Shown here: positions 12,821 to 20,668 of the stretch, piece by piece
Position numbering within the stretch: position 1 is the stretch's first letter
Layout of the letters: every line of letters starts with the position of its first letter
Assembly (NCBI GenBank): GCA_947630885.1
Contig: CANRJI010000004.1
Coordinates: 1 to 22,639, forward strand
Origin: an uncultured Bacilli bacterium
GTDB taxonomy: Bacteria > Bacillota_I > Bacilli_A > RF39 > UBA660
Direction of reading: 5' to 3'
Length of the DNA: 22,639 nucleotides
Program-made: the position numbers and the translations under genes
Notes under the pieces: model-generated
Seen by the model: the letters and a program-made list of their open reading frames with translations, nothing else
Database searches by the model: none
What the model was told of the DNA's origin: nothing

Positions 12821-14374
12821 ATGAATGAAACAGTTCTCTCCATTTTATTATTTGCTCTTGGATTAGTATTAGGACTAGGTGTTACTTTCCTAATCAAATT
12901 CATTAAAAAGAAAAGTGATGATAATAAAGCTGATTCTATCATCGATAAGGCCAAAAAAGATGCCGATAAGATAAAAAGAGATTCACTATTTGAAACTAAA
13001 GAAGAAATCCATAAATTAAAAATGGATGCTGATAAAGAAATAAAAGAAAAAAAAAGTGAAGTAAAAGAGCAAGAAGAAAGACTATTACAGCGTGAGAACA
13101 ATATCGATCGAAGAGATTTAGCTCTTCAAAATCGTGAAAGTTCTCTTGAAGAAAGAGAAAATGCTCTCTTAGAAAAGCAGCAAAAAATTCAAGAAGCAAA
13201 AGATGAAATGGAAGAAATCAAACGCAAAGAACTTGAAGAACTAGAAAAAATAAGCAAATACACTAAAGAACAAGCCCGTGAAGCAGTCATGAAAATGGTT
13301 GAAGACAAAATGTCTAAAGAAATTGCTACTTATATCAAAGAAAAAGAAGCTGAAGCCAAACTTGAAGTTGATGAAAAAAGTAAAGAGTTACTTGTTGGTA
13401 CAATGCAAAAGTATGCTGCGGATATAACAAACGAGCAAACCGTATCAGTAATTACTCTTCCAAATGATGAAATGAAAGGAAGACTAATCGGTAGAGAAGG
13501 AAGAAATATTCGAACTATTGAATCCGTTACTGGTGTCGATTTAATAATTGATGATACGCCCGAAGCTATCGTTATATCAAGTTTTGATCCATTACGAAGA
13601 GAAATCGCAAGATTAACTCTTGAAACTTTGATTAAAGATGGTCGAATCCATCCGGCAAGAATTGAAGAATTATACGATAAAACTTGTAATGATGTAAAGC
13701 AAGCTATCAAAGAGTATGGTAAAAATGCTGTCTATGAATTAGGACTATCGAAAATGGATCCTGAATTAGTAGAAATTGTTGGTAAATTACATTTTCGTAG
13801 TAGTTATGGTCAAAATGCTTTAAAGCACTCTATTGAAGTAGCAAACTTATCGGGACTTATCGCTTCCGAGTTAGGTGAAAACGTTAATCTTGCCAAACGA
13901 GCAGGATTATTACATGATATTGGTAAAGCAATCGATTATGAAATGGAAGGAAGCCATGTTAAAATTGGTGCCGATTTAGCCCGCAAGTATGGCGAGGATA
14001 AAGTCGTTATCAATGCTATCGAATCACATCATGGTGATACTGCTCCAACAAGTATTATTTCTTCGATAGTAGCCATCGCCGATACCGTTTCCGCATCTCG
14101 TCCAGGTGCTCGTAATAATTCATCAGAAAACTATGTTCAAAGATTAGAGCAATTAGAAGAAATAGGTAACCAAGTAAGTGGCGTTGAAAAAGCCTATGCT
14201 GTTCAGGCTGGACGCGAACTTCGTGTCATGGTTAAGCCAGAAGAAATTGATGATTTAACAGCCCATCAAGTTGCTCGTGAAATCAAAGAAAAAATTGAAA
14301 ATGAATTAAAATATCCTGGAACTATTAAGGTAACAGTTATAAGAGAAACTAGAGCTCAAGAAGAAGCCAAATAG
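12821..14374 (+). CDS. rny: Ribonuclease Y
   Basis: RNase Y is the membrane-bound endoribonuclease that starts mRNA decay in many Bacillota. The 517-residue protein (B. subtilis 520) has an N-terminal membrane helix (about 5-27), a long charged coiled coil (about 30-190), a KH RNA-binding domain (GRLIGREGRNIRTIE, from residue 220) and an HD domain with catalytic His365-Asp366 in LLHDIGKAID. Downstream, IESHHGD and IADTVSASRPGAR are conserved. GGAGGTG (12809-12815) fixes ATG 12821. It has a strong promoter of its own and a terminator overlapping its end, so it is transcribed alone. With the RNase J2-like gene 3 kb downstream, two decay enzymes are encoded close together. Confidence 0.97.
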   Translation: MNETVLSILLFALGLVLGLGVTFLIKFIKKKSDDNKADSIIDKAKKDADKIKRDSLFETKEEIHKLKMDADKEIKEKKSEVKEQEERLLQRENNIDRRDLALQNRESSLEERENALLEKQQKIQEAKDEMEEIKRKELEELEKISKYTKEQAREAVMKMVEDKMSKEIATYIKEKEAEAKLEVDEKSKELLVGTMQKYAADITNEQTVSVITLPNDEMKGRLIGREGRNIRTIESVTGVDLIIDDTPEAIVISSFDPLRREIARLTLETLIKDGRIHPARIEELYDKTCNDVKQAIKEYGKNAVYELGLSKMDPELVEIVGKLHFRSSYGQNALKHSIEVANLSGLIASELGENVNLAKRAGLLHDIGKAIDYEMEGSHVKIGADLARKYGEDKVVINAIESHHGDTAPTSIISSIVAIADTVSASRPGARNNSSENYVQRLEQLEEIGNQVSGVEKAYAVQAGRELRVMVKPEEIDDLTAHQVAREIKEKIENELKYPGTIKVTVIRETRAQEEAK

Positions 14375-14386
14375 TTTCTTTTTTTA
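14344..14386 (+). terminator. Terminator of rny
   Basis: AGAAACTA (14344-14351) pairs with TAGTTTCT (14372-14379) across a 20-base loop, then an eight-T run. It overlaps the rny stop codon. The loop is long, so strength is uncertain. Confidence 0.55.
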
Positions 14387-14415
14387 TTTACTTTTCCTGT
14401 GAATAATGATATACT
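14387..14415 (+). promoter_or_regulatory. Promoter for the ftsY operon
   Basis: TTTACT (14387-14392), 17 bases, TATACT (14410-14415) with an extended TG (TGATATACT). The -35 begins right after the T run of the rny terminator. Confidence 0.62.
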
Positions 14416-14460
14416 TTAAAAGTAAGAAGTTACACTATTATAAGAACAGGAGGTTTTCTT

Positions 14461-15423
14461 ATGGGACTATTTAACAAAATAAAAAATATCTTCAGTAAAG
14501 ATAAGGATGCCCAAAAGTATGATGAAGGCCTTACGAAGACAAGAAAAGAGTTTACTACAGAAATTAGTAATTTATCAAAAAAATATAAAAACATTGATGA
14601 TGATTATTTTGAAGAACTAGAAAATCTTCTCATCATGGCCGATATCGGTGTCGATACTGTTATGAAATTTGTCGATAAATTAAGAAAGCGTACTAAAGAA
14701 GAAAATATCAAAGACGCTGATACCTTAAAAGAAGTAATTGTTGATGAATTACTTATAATGTATGTTGATAATAACATCTTAAGTACTAAGATAAATTATA
14801 GCAGTGATTCTCCAACCGTTATGCTCTTTGTCGGAGTAAATGGTGTTGGTAAAACGACAAGTATTGGAAAAATTGCCAAGAAAATCAAAAAAGAAGGCAA
14901 AAAAGTCCTTTTAGTCGCTGCCGATACTTTTCGCGCTGGTGCTATTGAACAGCTGGAAGAGTGGGGTAAGAAAGTTGATGCTCCCGTTGTTAAAACATCT
15001 TCCAAAGATCCTTCTGCAGCCGTTTACGATGGACTAAATAAAGCCATTCAAGATAACTATGATGTCGTTCTTGTCGATACGGCAGGAAGACTTCAAAATA
15101 AAGTTAATTTAATGAATGAACTTTCCAAGATAAATAATGTTATCAAAAAGATTATTCCTAGTGCTCCTCAAGAAACACTTTTAGTAATTGATGCAACAAC
15201 TGGGCAAAATGGTATATCGCAGGCTAAAGCTTTCAGTGAAGTAACCGATATTACTGGTATCGTTTTAACAAAATTAGATGGAACCGCTAAAGGTGGAATT
15301 GTCTTAGCTATTAAAGAAGAAACAAATATTCCTGTAAAGTTTGTCGGTTTAGGTGAAGGGGAAGAAGACTTCGAAACCTTTGATATTGAAAAATACATAT
15401 ACGGAATATTTAAAGATTTATAG
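14461..15423 (+). CDS. ftsY: Signal recognition particle receptor FtsY
   Basis: FtsY is the GTPase on the membrane that receives SRP-bound ribosomes for co-translational insertion. The 320-residue protein starts with an amphipathic helix (MGLFNKIKNIFSKDK) that can touch lipid and lacks the long acidic domain of E. coli. GTPase motifs are intact: G1 GVNGVGKTT (125-133), DTFRAGAIEQL (from 155), DTAGR (206-210), TKLDG (270-274), then AKGG. ACAGGAGG precedes ATG 14461. It heads a five-gene operon with a three-helix membrane protein, ylxM, a 45-residue membrane peptide and a Clp-like ATPase. smc upstream and ffh downstream, the usual Bacillus neighbours, are absent here. Confidence 0.97.
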   Translation: MGLFNKIKNIFSKDKDAQKYDEGLTKTRKEFTTEISNLSKKYKNIDDDYFEELENLLIMADIGVDTVMKFVDKLRKRTKEENIKDADTLKEVIVDELLIMYVDNNILSTKINYSSDSPTVMLFVGVNGVGKTTSIGKIAKKIKKEGKKVLLVAADTFRAGAIEQLEEWGKKVDAPVVKTSSKDPSAAVYDGLNKAIQDNYDVVLVDTAGRLQNKVNLMNELSKINNVIKKIIPSAPQETLLVIDATTGQNGISQAKAFSEVTDITGIVLTKLDGTAKGGIVLAIKEETNIPVKFVGLGEGEEDFETFDIEKYIYGIFKDL

Positions 15424-15442
15424 AAATAGAAAGGGTGAAATT

Positions 15443-15775
15443 ATGCCAAAAAAGAAAGAAGTTAGTAAAAAACCAAAGAAAGTAACTAAGAAAAAAGAAG
15501 AAAAATACAAAGTAGTCAGTGCCGAAAAATTAAGAAAAGTAGAGTTTATCGTAACCTCTGTTATCGGTATTGTTTTTCTTGTTTTATTATTTCTTTCGAC
15601 GAGAAAAGAAATATATATTCCCGCTACTTTAATAACTTGTGCTCTCTTTCTTTTCAGTATTTGTTATTATTACATTGAAGATGAATCAAAAAAGAAGTTT
15701 GTCTACGTCCTATTTGGAATTGGTGTTCTACTTATTATTGCCGAAGTTGTTTATACACTAATAAAAATAATCTAA
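15443..15775 (+). CDS. Three-helix membrane protein, unknown function
   Basis: The 110-residue protein has a very basic N-terminus (MPKKKEVSKKPKKVTKKKEE, residues 1-20) followed by three hydrophobic segments (about 37-55, 60-79, 88-107) and short polar links (STRKE, EDESKKK). The Lys-rich tail should face the cytoplasm and could bind RNA, ribosomes or lipid, which is inference. ATG 15443 has AGAAAGGGTG upstream and starts 19 bases after ftsY. An in-frame upstream extension into ftsY exists but has no ribosome site. Its stop overlaps the ylxM start by one base (TAATG), so it is tied to the SRP receptor operon. I do not recognise a family. Confidence 0.72.
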   Translation: MPKKKEVSKKPKKVTKKKEEKYKVVSAEKLRKVEFIVTSVIGIVFLVLLFLSTRKEIYIPATLITCALFLFSICYYYIEDESKKKFVYVLFGIGVLLIIAEVVYTLIKII

Positions 15776-16068
15776 TGGAAAAACGAGATTATTTAATCAT
15801 TTTATATGATTTTTATGGTGAATTATTAAATAATAAACAAAGAGAGTACTTTGAAGATTATTATTTTAATAATTTATCCCTTGGAGAAATTAGTGAAAAC
15901 ACTGGATTAAGTAGAAATGCCATTCATAAAAATATTAAAAATGCCGAAGATAAACTACTTTTCTTTGAAGAAAAATTAGAATTATATCAAAAACGTCAAA
16001 TATTAGAAAGTATTATCAAAGAAATAGATAATAAAGACATCATTGCCAAAATAGAAAAACTTTATTAG
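15775..16068 (+). CDS. ylxM: YlxM, SRP-associated helix-turn-helix protein
   Basis: YlxM (p13) proteins are about 100-residue all-helical proteins with a sigma-region-4-like helix-turn-helix. In streptococci YlxM binds SRP components and modulates GTP hydrolysis by Ffh and FtsY. The 97-residue product fits: YLIILYDFYGELLNNKQREY, YFNNLSLGEISENTGLSRNA, then IHKNIKNAEDKLLFFEEKL. The start overlaps the preceding stop (TAATG), so translation is coupled. In Bacillus the gene sits between ftsY and ffh; here a small membrane peptide and a Clp-like ATPase take the ffh position. Confidence 0.9.
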   Translation: MEKRDYLIILYDFYGELLNNKQREYFEDYYFNNLSLGEISENTGLSRNAIHKNIKNAEDKLLFFEEKLELYQKRQILESIIKEIDNKDIIAKIEKLY

Positions 16069-16079
16069 GAGATAAAAAT

Positions 16080-16217
16080 ATGACAAGTAAAAAATTAAAA
16101 ATGCACTATGATTACCATAAACGTACCAAAGGTGGCTTTTTAGACGTCATCTTCTTATCGTCGATGATGGTTACTGCCCTTGCTCTCATTTTACTTGCAA
16201 TAAGTGGAGGTAGATAA
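16080..16217 (+). CDS. 45-residue single-pass membrane peptide
   Basis: A short gene between ylxM and the AAA+ gene. TAGGAGAT (16066-16073) lies at good spacing before ATG 16080. The peptide has a basic, His/Tyr-containing N-terminus (MTSKKLKMHYDYHKRTKGG), a hydrophobic helix (FLDVIFLSSMMVTALALILL, about residues 20-39) and a short AISGGR end. The last codons carry GGAGG, the ribosome site of the AAA+ gene, which starts one base after this stop; translation is almost certainly coupled. No family recognised. It could anchor the ATPase or regulate FtsY at the membrane (inference). Confidence 0.7.
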   Translation: MTSKKLKMHYDYHKRTKGGFLDVIFLSSMMVTALALILLAISGGR

Positions 16218-16218
16218 A

Positions 16219-17118
16219 ATGGAAGATAGTATTTTAGCAAAATATTCCGATAATTTAACTGATGTAACATATATTACCAATCCAGCCATTGCCCGTGATG
16301 AAGAAATAAAGAAATTAATTCTTGTTCTTTTAACACCTGAAAAATCAGCTGTTTTAGTGGGTAAACCAGGTATTGGTAAAACGGCTATCGTCGAAGGACT
16401 TGCTTATCGTATTCAAAGAAGAGAGGTACCTGATGCTCTCTTAGATTATACAATTTATCGTGTAAATACATCAGCTCTTTTAAATGGAAAAGGTGAAGAA
16501 AATCGTGTTCTCAAACTTGTTGAAGAATTAAAAGATAAAGATCGTGTTATATTGTTTATTGATGAAATTCATACCCTTATCGGTAGCAATTCCGATGGTA
16601 GTGGTCTCGACTTAGCCAATATGTTTAAGGAAGGTTTAAGTAGAGGTTCCATTAAGATGATTGGTGCCACAACTACTTATGAATATGAAAAATATATCAT
16701 GCGTGATAAAGCCTTCTTACGAAGATTTGAAAAAGTAGACGTTGCCGAGCCAACTGAAGAAATGACCGTTCAAATTTTAATGGAAACATTACCTAAACTT
16801 GAAAAACAGACAGGAGTTGTTCTTCCTTATACCAGTTTCATAAACGAAAAAATTATGAAGTTTATTGTCAACATGACAACTGAGTTCAAAAGAGTTTACG
16901 AGATATCTTCAAGATATCCTGATATCGCTTTAGTTATTCTTCGTCAGTGTTTTTCTAATGCCATTTATGAAAATCGAAAAACCATTAATTTTAAAAACAT
17001 TTACGATGCTATAAAGACTACTAAAGCTGTTTATCCTGATGTCATTGCTAAAGAAATTGTCAGTTTTAAAGAAATATTCGCCGAAGAATTAAAAGTTGAA
17101 AATACCAAGTTAGATTAA
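16219..17118 (+). CDS. Stand-alone Clp/Hsp100 D1-type AAA+ ATPase
   Basis: The 299-residue protein is a single AAA+ module most like the first ATPase domain of ClpB/ClpC. It has Walker A GKPGIGKTA (48-56), Walker B ILFIDEIHTL with Asp115-Glu116, sensor 1 GATTTYEYEKYI (149-160) and an arginine-finger region AFLRRFEKV with Arg168-Arg169. A small helical lid follows (YEISSRYPDIALVILRQCF). It has no Clp N-terminal domain, no middle coiled coil and no second ATPase domain, against 810-870 residues in full ClpB/ClpC. Its ends look natural: a ribosome site AGTGGAGG and ATG 16219 at the start, a terminator right after the stop. It is therefore a short family member, not a fragment. Last gene of the ftsY operon. 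Substrate unknown. Confidence 0.85.
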   Translation: MEDSILAKYSDNLTDVTYITNPAIARDEEIKKLILVLLTPEKSAVLVGKPGIGKTAIVEGLAYRIQRREVPDALLDYTIYRVNTSALLNGKGEENRVLKLVEELKDKDRVILFIDEIHTLIGSNSDGSGLDLANMFKEGLSRGSIKMIGATTTYEYEKYIMRDKAFLRRFEKVDVAEPTEEMTVQILMETLPKLEKQTGVVLPYTSFINEKIMKFIVNMTTEFKRVYEISSRYPDIALVILRQCFSNAIYENRKTINFKNIYDAIKTTKAVYPDVIAKEIVSFKEIFAEELKVENTKLD

Positions 17119-17124
17119 TAATAT

Positions 17125-17147
17125 AGGCAAAATTGTTGCCTTTTTTT
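17125..17147 (+). terminator. Terminator of the ftsY operon
   Basis: AGGCAA (17125-17130), loop AATTG, TTGCCT (17136-17141), then a seven-T run. Confidence 0.87.
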
Positions 17148-17164
17148 AACTTTTTTGTTACAAT
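17136..17164 (+). promoter_or_regulatory. Promoter for the RNase J2-like gene, overlapping the terminator
   Basis: TTGCCT (17136-17141), which is the right arm of the terminator stem, 17 bases, TACAAT (17159-17164). The gene starts at TTG 17203. Confidence 0.55.
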
Positions 17165-17202
17165 TATTAAAGTCTTTTACTTGTGAAGAAAGGAGAAAAA
17201 AA

Positions 17203-18849
17203 TTGAGTAAAATAAAAATGTTTTCTCTAGGTGGTCTAGATGAAAACGGAAAAAATATGTTTGTTATCGATATTGATGAAAACATTTTTGTTTTTGAAGC
17301 AGGACTAAAATATGCTGATGAACTAATGCTTGGTATCGATTACATCATACCTAATATTAATTATCTAAAAGGAAATAAAAAAAGAATAAAAGGTTTTTTC
17401 TTAACTCATGCTCACGATGAAAATGTTGGAGCCCTACCTGATATTATTGAAGAATTACCTAACGTTCCAATCTATGGTTCAAAATATACAATTGATAGTA
17501 TTAAAAGTGAATTAGAGGGCAAAGTAAATCCTAAAAATTTAAAAGAGTTAAAGGCCCATGTTCCTATCGAAATAAGTGGATTAAGGATTTTTCCTGTCAG
17601 TTTGTCACATTCTTTACCAGGAAACTTTGGCTATGCTATTTATACTGCCGATGGTGTCATCTTTTATGCTGCCGATTTTGTTATCGACCCTCTTATGAAG
17701 GATGCCTATAAGACCGATATTGGAAAATTAGCTTATATAGGTAAACAAAATGTTCTATGTTTACTTACCGAATCAATGTATGCTGATGTCGAAGGCTTTA
17801 CTTCACCACGTCATCGTATTTCTAGTTTGATAAGAGAAACATTAAATAGTACCGATAATCGTATTATTTTCAATATTTTAGATTCCCATTTATATCGTAT
17901 TCAAGAATTATTTAATGAAGTTGCAAGTACTGATCGCAAAATCGTCATTATGGGTAAAAGACTAAAAAAAATTATCGATTATGCAATTGAAAATCATTAC
18001 TTGACAATTAGTAAAGATATAATTGGCGATTTATCAAATATAAATGATAAAAAAGTTGTTATCTTAAATGCTAACGAAAAAGAAAACCCTTATTATAACA
18101 TCATGAAGATTGCGGATGGTTACGATAAATTCATTAAATTAACGGAAGAAGATACTGTCTTTTTAGCGACACCTATCTATGAAAATCGTGAAAAGACATA
18201 TTATCATTTACTAGATGAAATATCGAAGACCGGAGCATCTATTGTCACTCTTCCTAAAAAGGAAAGCCTTTCTTACCATGCTTCATCTGAAGATTTAATG
18301 ACAATGATTAATCTTATGAATCCTAAATATTACTTTCCCATTAGAGGAGAATATAAAAATCAAGTCCAAAATGCCAATCTTGCTAATCTAATTGGAATTC
18401 CTAAAGAAAATATTCTTCTAAAAGAAAATGGCGATGTAGTCACTATTGAAAATGGAATTTTAAAAGAAGAATATCAAAAGGTAGAAGCAGGTTCCATTTT
18501 AATTGATGGTGATGCTGGTGACGATATTGGTGAAGTTGTTTTAAAAGACCGTGAAATATTATCTAATAATGGTATTATGATTATTTCTGTCACTTTAAAT
18601 AAACAAACGAAAGAAATAATTGCCGGTCCAGAAATTTTAACAAGAGGTTTTATCTATGTTAAAGATTCTTATGACTTGATAAAAGAAATAAAGAAAATAT
18701 CGGAAAGTGTCATTTTAGAAAATATAAGTGGTAACAAATATGTCGAATATAATAAAATTAAAAATAGTATTCGTGATGAATTATCAAAATATCTAATCAA
18801 TCAAACAGGTAATAAACCAATGATTATCACTGTTATGCAAGAAATATAA
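17203..18849 (+). CDS. rnjB: RNase J2-like protein with degenerate second zinc site
   Basis: RNase J proteins are metallo-beta-lactamase/beta-CASP ribonucleases; in Bacillus J1 carries most activity and J2 is its weaker partner. The 548-residue protein has the full fold: FSLGGLDENGKN at the start, the metal region near 69-74, SHSLPGNFG (His136), YAADF (Asp158), the beta-CASP region, SYHASSED (His359), FPIRGEY (Arg381), and a C-terminal domain with AGSILIDGDAGDDIGEVVL and ILTRGFIYVKDS. The HxHxDH motif reads HAHDEN, so the second-zinc ligands Asp and His are Glu73 and Asn74, and the later His (390 in J1) is Arg381. First-zinc ligands His69, His71, His136 and Asp158 remain. This points to a J2-like, weakly active or structural subunit. 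TTG 17203 was chosen because AGGAG lies 7 bases upstream; the next ATG, 17218, is too far. Confidence 0.88.
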   Translation: MSKIKMFSLGGLDENGKNMFVIDIDENIFVFEAGLKYADELMLGIDYIIPNINYLKGNKKRIKGFFLTHAHDENVGALPDIIEELPNVPIYGSKYTIDSIKSELEGKVNPKNLKELKAHVPIEISGLRIFPVSLSHSLPGNFGYAIYTADGVIFYAADFVIDPLMKDAYKTDIGKLAYIGKQNVLCLLTESMYADVEGFTSPRHRISSLIRETLNSTDNRIIFNILDSHLYRIQELFNEVASTDRKIVIMGKRLKKIIDYAIENHYLTISKDIIGDLSNINDKKVVILNANEKENPYYNIMKIADGYDKFIKLTEEDTVFLATPIYENREKTYYHLLDEISKTGASIVTLPKKESLSYHASSEDLMTMINLMNPKYYFPIRGEYKNQVQNANLANLIGIPKENILLKENGDVVTIENGILKEEYQKVEAGSILIDGDAGDDIGEVVLKDREILSNNGIMIISVTLNKQTKEIIAGPEILTRGFIYVKDSYDLIKEIKKISESVILENISGNKYVEYNKIKNSIRDELSKYLINQTGNKPMIITVMQEI

Positions 18850-18895
18850 TAAGTAAATAGAAAGATAATTACATAAATTTTATCAAAGTTGATTT

Positions 18896-18966
18896 AAAAG
18901 GAAATATATTCAAGGTGAATAACCATAAAATAACAAAAAAGTATTTCCTTTTAATTTTTTTTTTGT
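18896..18966 (+). terminator. Branched terminator after the RNase J2-like gene
   Basis: AAAAGGAAATA (18896-18906) pairs perfectly with TATTTCCTTTT (18942-18952). Inside is a second hairpin TATTCA/TGAATA (18907-18912, 18916-18921, loop AGG). A long T run follows (18955-18964). The inner hairpin is unusual for a plain terminator. Confidence 0.68.
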
Positions 18967-18972
18967 TATAAT
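18944..18972 (+). promoter_or_regulatory. Promoter for the lipoprotein operon, overlapping the terminator
   Basis: Weak TTTCCT -35 (18944-18949) inside the terminator arm, 17 bases, TATAAT (18967-18972) with an extended TG (TGTTATAAT). Confidence 0.58.
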
Positions 18973-18988
18973 GTAAGAGAGGTATGAT

Positions 18989-19630
18989 ATGAAAAAAACA
19001 TTTATACTATTATTAATATTAGTATTATGTGTAGGCTGTACACGTATTGACAACATAGAAAACTTAGATACTCTCGTTGATACCATTTTCCAAAGTGGCA
19101 GTCAAAAAGCCAATACCACATCACTAGGGTATAAATATTATTTACCTATGGGTGTCGAAAAAGTTTCTGACAAAGATTATAATCAAAAGTTTAAAGTAAA
19201 CGATAACTACATTTATTTGTATGCTGACATTGTAAGTTATTATTATCAAAATGCTTTAAACTTTACTGATGAAGATGATAATTGCTATTATTATAAAAAG
19301 ATTAATAATAACGGTAAAGAAGGCTATATCAAAATTGAAAAACTAAAAAGTGATGAATATTTTATTAAAATAATTTATAACTATACTAAAATTGAAGCAT
19401 ATACTAATAAACCTAATTTGAATAAAATTTTAACCGATAGTATGATTATTTTAGATAGTATCGATTACAATAACAAGTTAATAGAAAAAATTATTGATGA
19501 AGAATATTCATCATCTGCTGACAAAGAGTATAAAATTGATAAACCCCAAGATGCCGAAAGTAAATTCTCAGAATATTTAAGCGAGTATGTTGGCGAAGAA
19601 GAACCAACACCGGATTTACCAGATTATTAA
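18989..19630 (+). CDS. Putative lipoprotein, unknown function
   Basis: The 213-residue product starts MKKTFILLLILVLCVGCTRI: a signal peptide with a lipobox-like LCVGC, so Cys17 would be lipidated and the protein tethered outside the membrane (the -3 residue is Cys, slightly off consensus). The mature part is Tyr-, Asn- and Asp-rich with alternating strand-like segments (YLPMGVEKVSDKDYNQKF, then NDNYIYLYADIVSYYYQ). It ends in an acidic, Pro-containing tail (GEEEPTPDLPDY). AGAGAGG (18976-18982) precedes ATG 18989. It is the first gene of an operon with an acidic low-complexity protein, a DUF948 protein and YtxH. No named family recognised. Confidence 0.72.
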   Translation: MKKTFILLLILVLCVGCTRIDNIENLDTLVDTIFQSGSQKANTTSLGYKYYLPMGVEKVSDKDYNQKFKVNDNYIYLYADIVSYYYQNALNFTDEDDNCYYYKKINNNGKEGYIKIEKLKSDEYFIKIIYNYTKIEAYTNKPNLNKILTDSMIILDSIDYNNKLIEKIIDEEYSSSADKEYKIDKPQDAESKFSEYLSEYVGEEEPTPDLPDY

Positions 19631-19645
19631 AAAAGGAGCGTAACT

Positions 19646-20668
19646 ATGAAATTTATAGACAAAATCAAAGATTTATTTTCTGATGAAGAAGAAGTCGTGG
19701 AAACTAAAGAAATAGAAATCGAAGATTCTGAAGAAGAAACGCCGAAAGAAGAACGAAAACTTCCGACTTTTATGCGTAACAAAATCGAAGAAGAACAAAA
19801 AAGAGAAGCTGAACGAAAAAAGAGAGAAGATCCTCTTGTTCAAGAACCAGTCATAAGTGATCGAGAAATGACGAGATCACGTAGCGATAATAGTTTCGCT
19901 TTCCCAATCGATATGGACGAGCCTGAAGAAGTTCTTCCTCCAAGATACAGCAACCAAAACGTTCTTCAAAGAGAAAAAAGTGTCGCTGAATTATATAGTA
20001 AGAAAGAAGAACCTAAACCTCGTAAATTCAAACCGACACCAGTAATTTCTCCTGTCTATGGCATTTTAGATAAAAACTATACCAAAGAAGACGTTAAAGT
20101 TCAAGATGAAAAATCTTATGAACTTCAAAGACCATCGCGTAAAGTTGACTTTGAAACAGTAAGAAATAAAGCTTTTGGTAACTTAACGGATGATATCAAA
20201 AACAATCTTTGTGAAAATTGTGAATTGTATCAAGAAGTCAAAATAACGAAAGCTTCCGAGTTAAAAGTTAAAACTAAAGTAGAAACCGATTTATTATCTG
20301 ATATGAAAGAAGATAAACTAACACCACCTAAAGATATTTCTTTAGGAGATGCTGAAGATAATTATTTCGATTTTGGTGTCGACTATGAAGCACCAAAGAA
20401 AGAACCTGCTCCTAAGTCAGAACCAGAAGATATAGATGAAATAAAGATTGTTAATCACAATGAAGAAGAAAGTACCGCTGAAAAAATTGAAGTAAAAGAA
20501 GCCCCAGAAGAGATATTAAAAATTGAGCCTCTCGAAGAAGCCATTGAAACCGAAGAGAGTGCCGATTCTGTTTTAGCTAGTTTAGATGAAGTTGGTAAAG
20601 AAGAAGATACTTCTAGTAATGATATTTTCAATTTAATTGATTCTGTTTATGAAGAGGAGGAAAAATAA
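19646..20668 (+). CDS. Acidic low-complexity protein with a conserved-looking core motif
   Basis: The 340-residue protein starts with a short amphipathic helix (MKFIDKIKDLFSDEEE) strikingly like the FtsY N-terminus here (MGLFNKIKNIFSKDK), which suggests peripheral membrane contact. Most of the rest is Glu/Lys-rich and probably unfolded. Two islands look ordered: PRKFKPTPVISPVYGILDKN (about 124-144, Pro- and aromatic-rich) and KVDFETVRNKAFGNLTDDIK with a CENC pair after it (about 167-195). A helical C-terminus ends SVLASLDEV and DIFNLIDSVYEEEEK. AAAGGAG (19632-19638) sets ATG 19646. Its stop overlaps the DUF948 gene start by one base. I infer a scaffold at the membrane; no family is recognised. 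Confidence 0.68.
   Translation: MKFIDKIKDLFSDEEEVVETKEIEIEDSEEETPKEERKLPTFMRNKIEEEQKREAERKKREDPLVQEPVISDREMTRSRSDNSFAFPIDMDEPEEVLPPRYSNQNVLQREKSVAELYSKKEEPKPRKFKPTPVISPVYGILDKNYTKEDVKVQDEKSYELQRPSRKVDFETVRNKAFGNLTDDIKNNLCENCELYQEVKITKASELKVKTKVETDLLSDMKEDKLTPPKDISLGDAEDNYFDFGVDYEAPKKEPAPKSEPEDIDEIKIVNHNEEESTAEKIEVKEAPEEILKIEPLEEAIETEESADSVLASLDEVGKEEDTSSNDIFNLIDSVYEEEEK

Noticed and set aside
12817..13199. Antisense open frames opposite the rny coiled coil, Ser/Leu/Phe-rich
   Set aside because: Composition is what the complement of Glu/Lys-rich codons gives; no start signals.
17203..18849. Reading the RNase J2-like gene as a broken or frameshifted rnjA
   Set aside because: The frame is intact over the normal family length and other motifs are well kept; the substitutions look like functional divergence.
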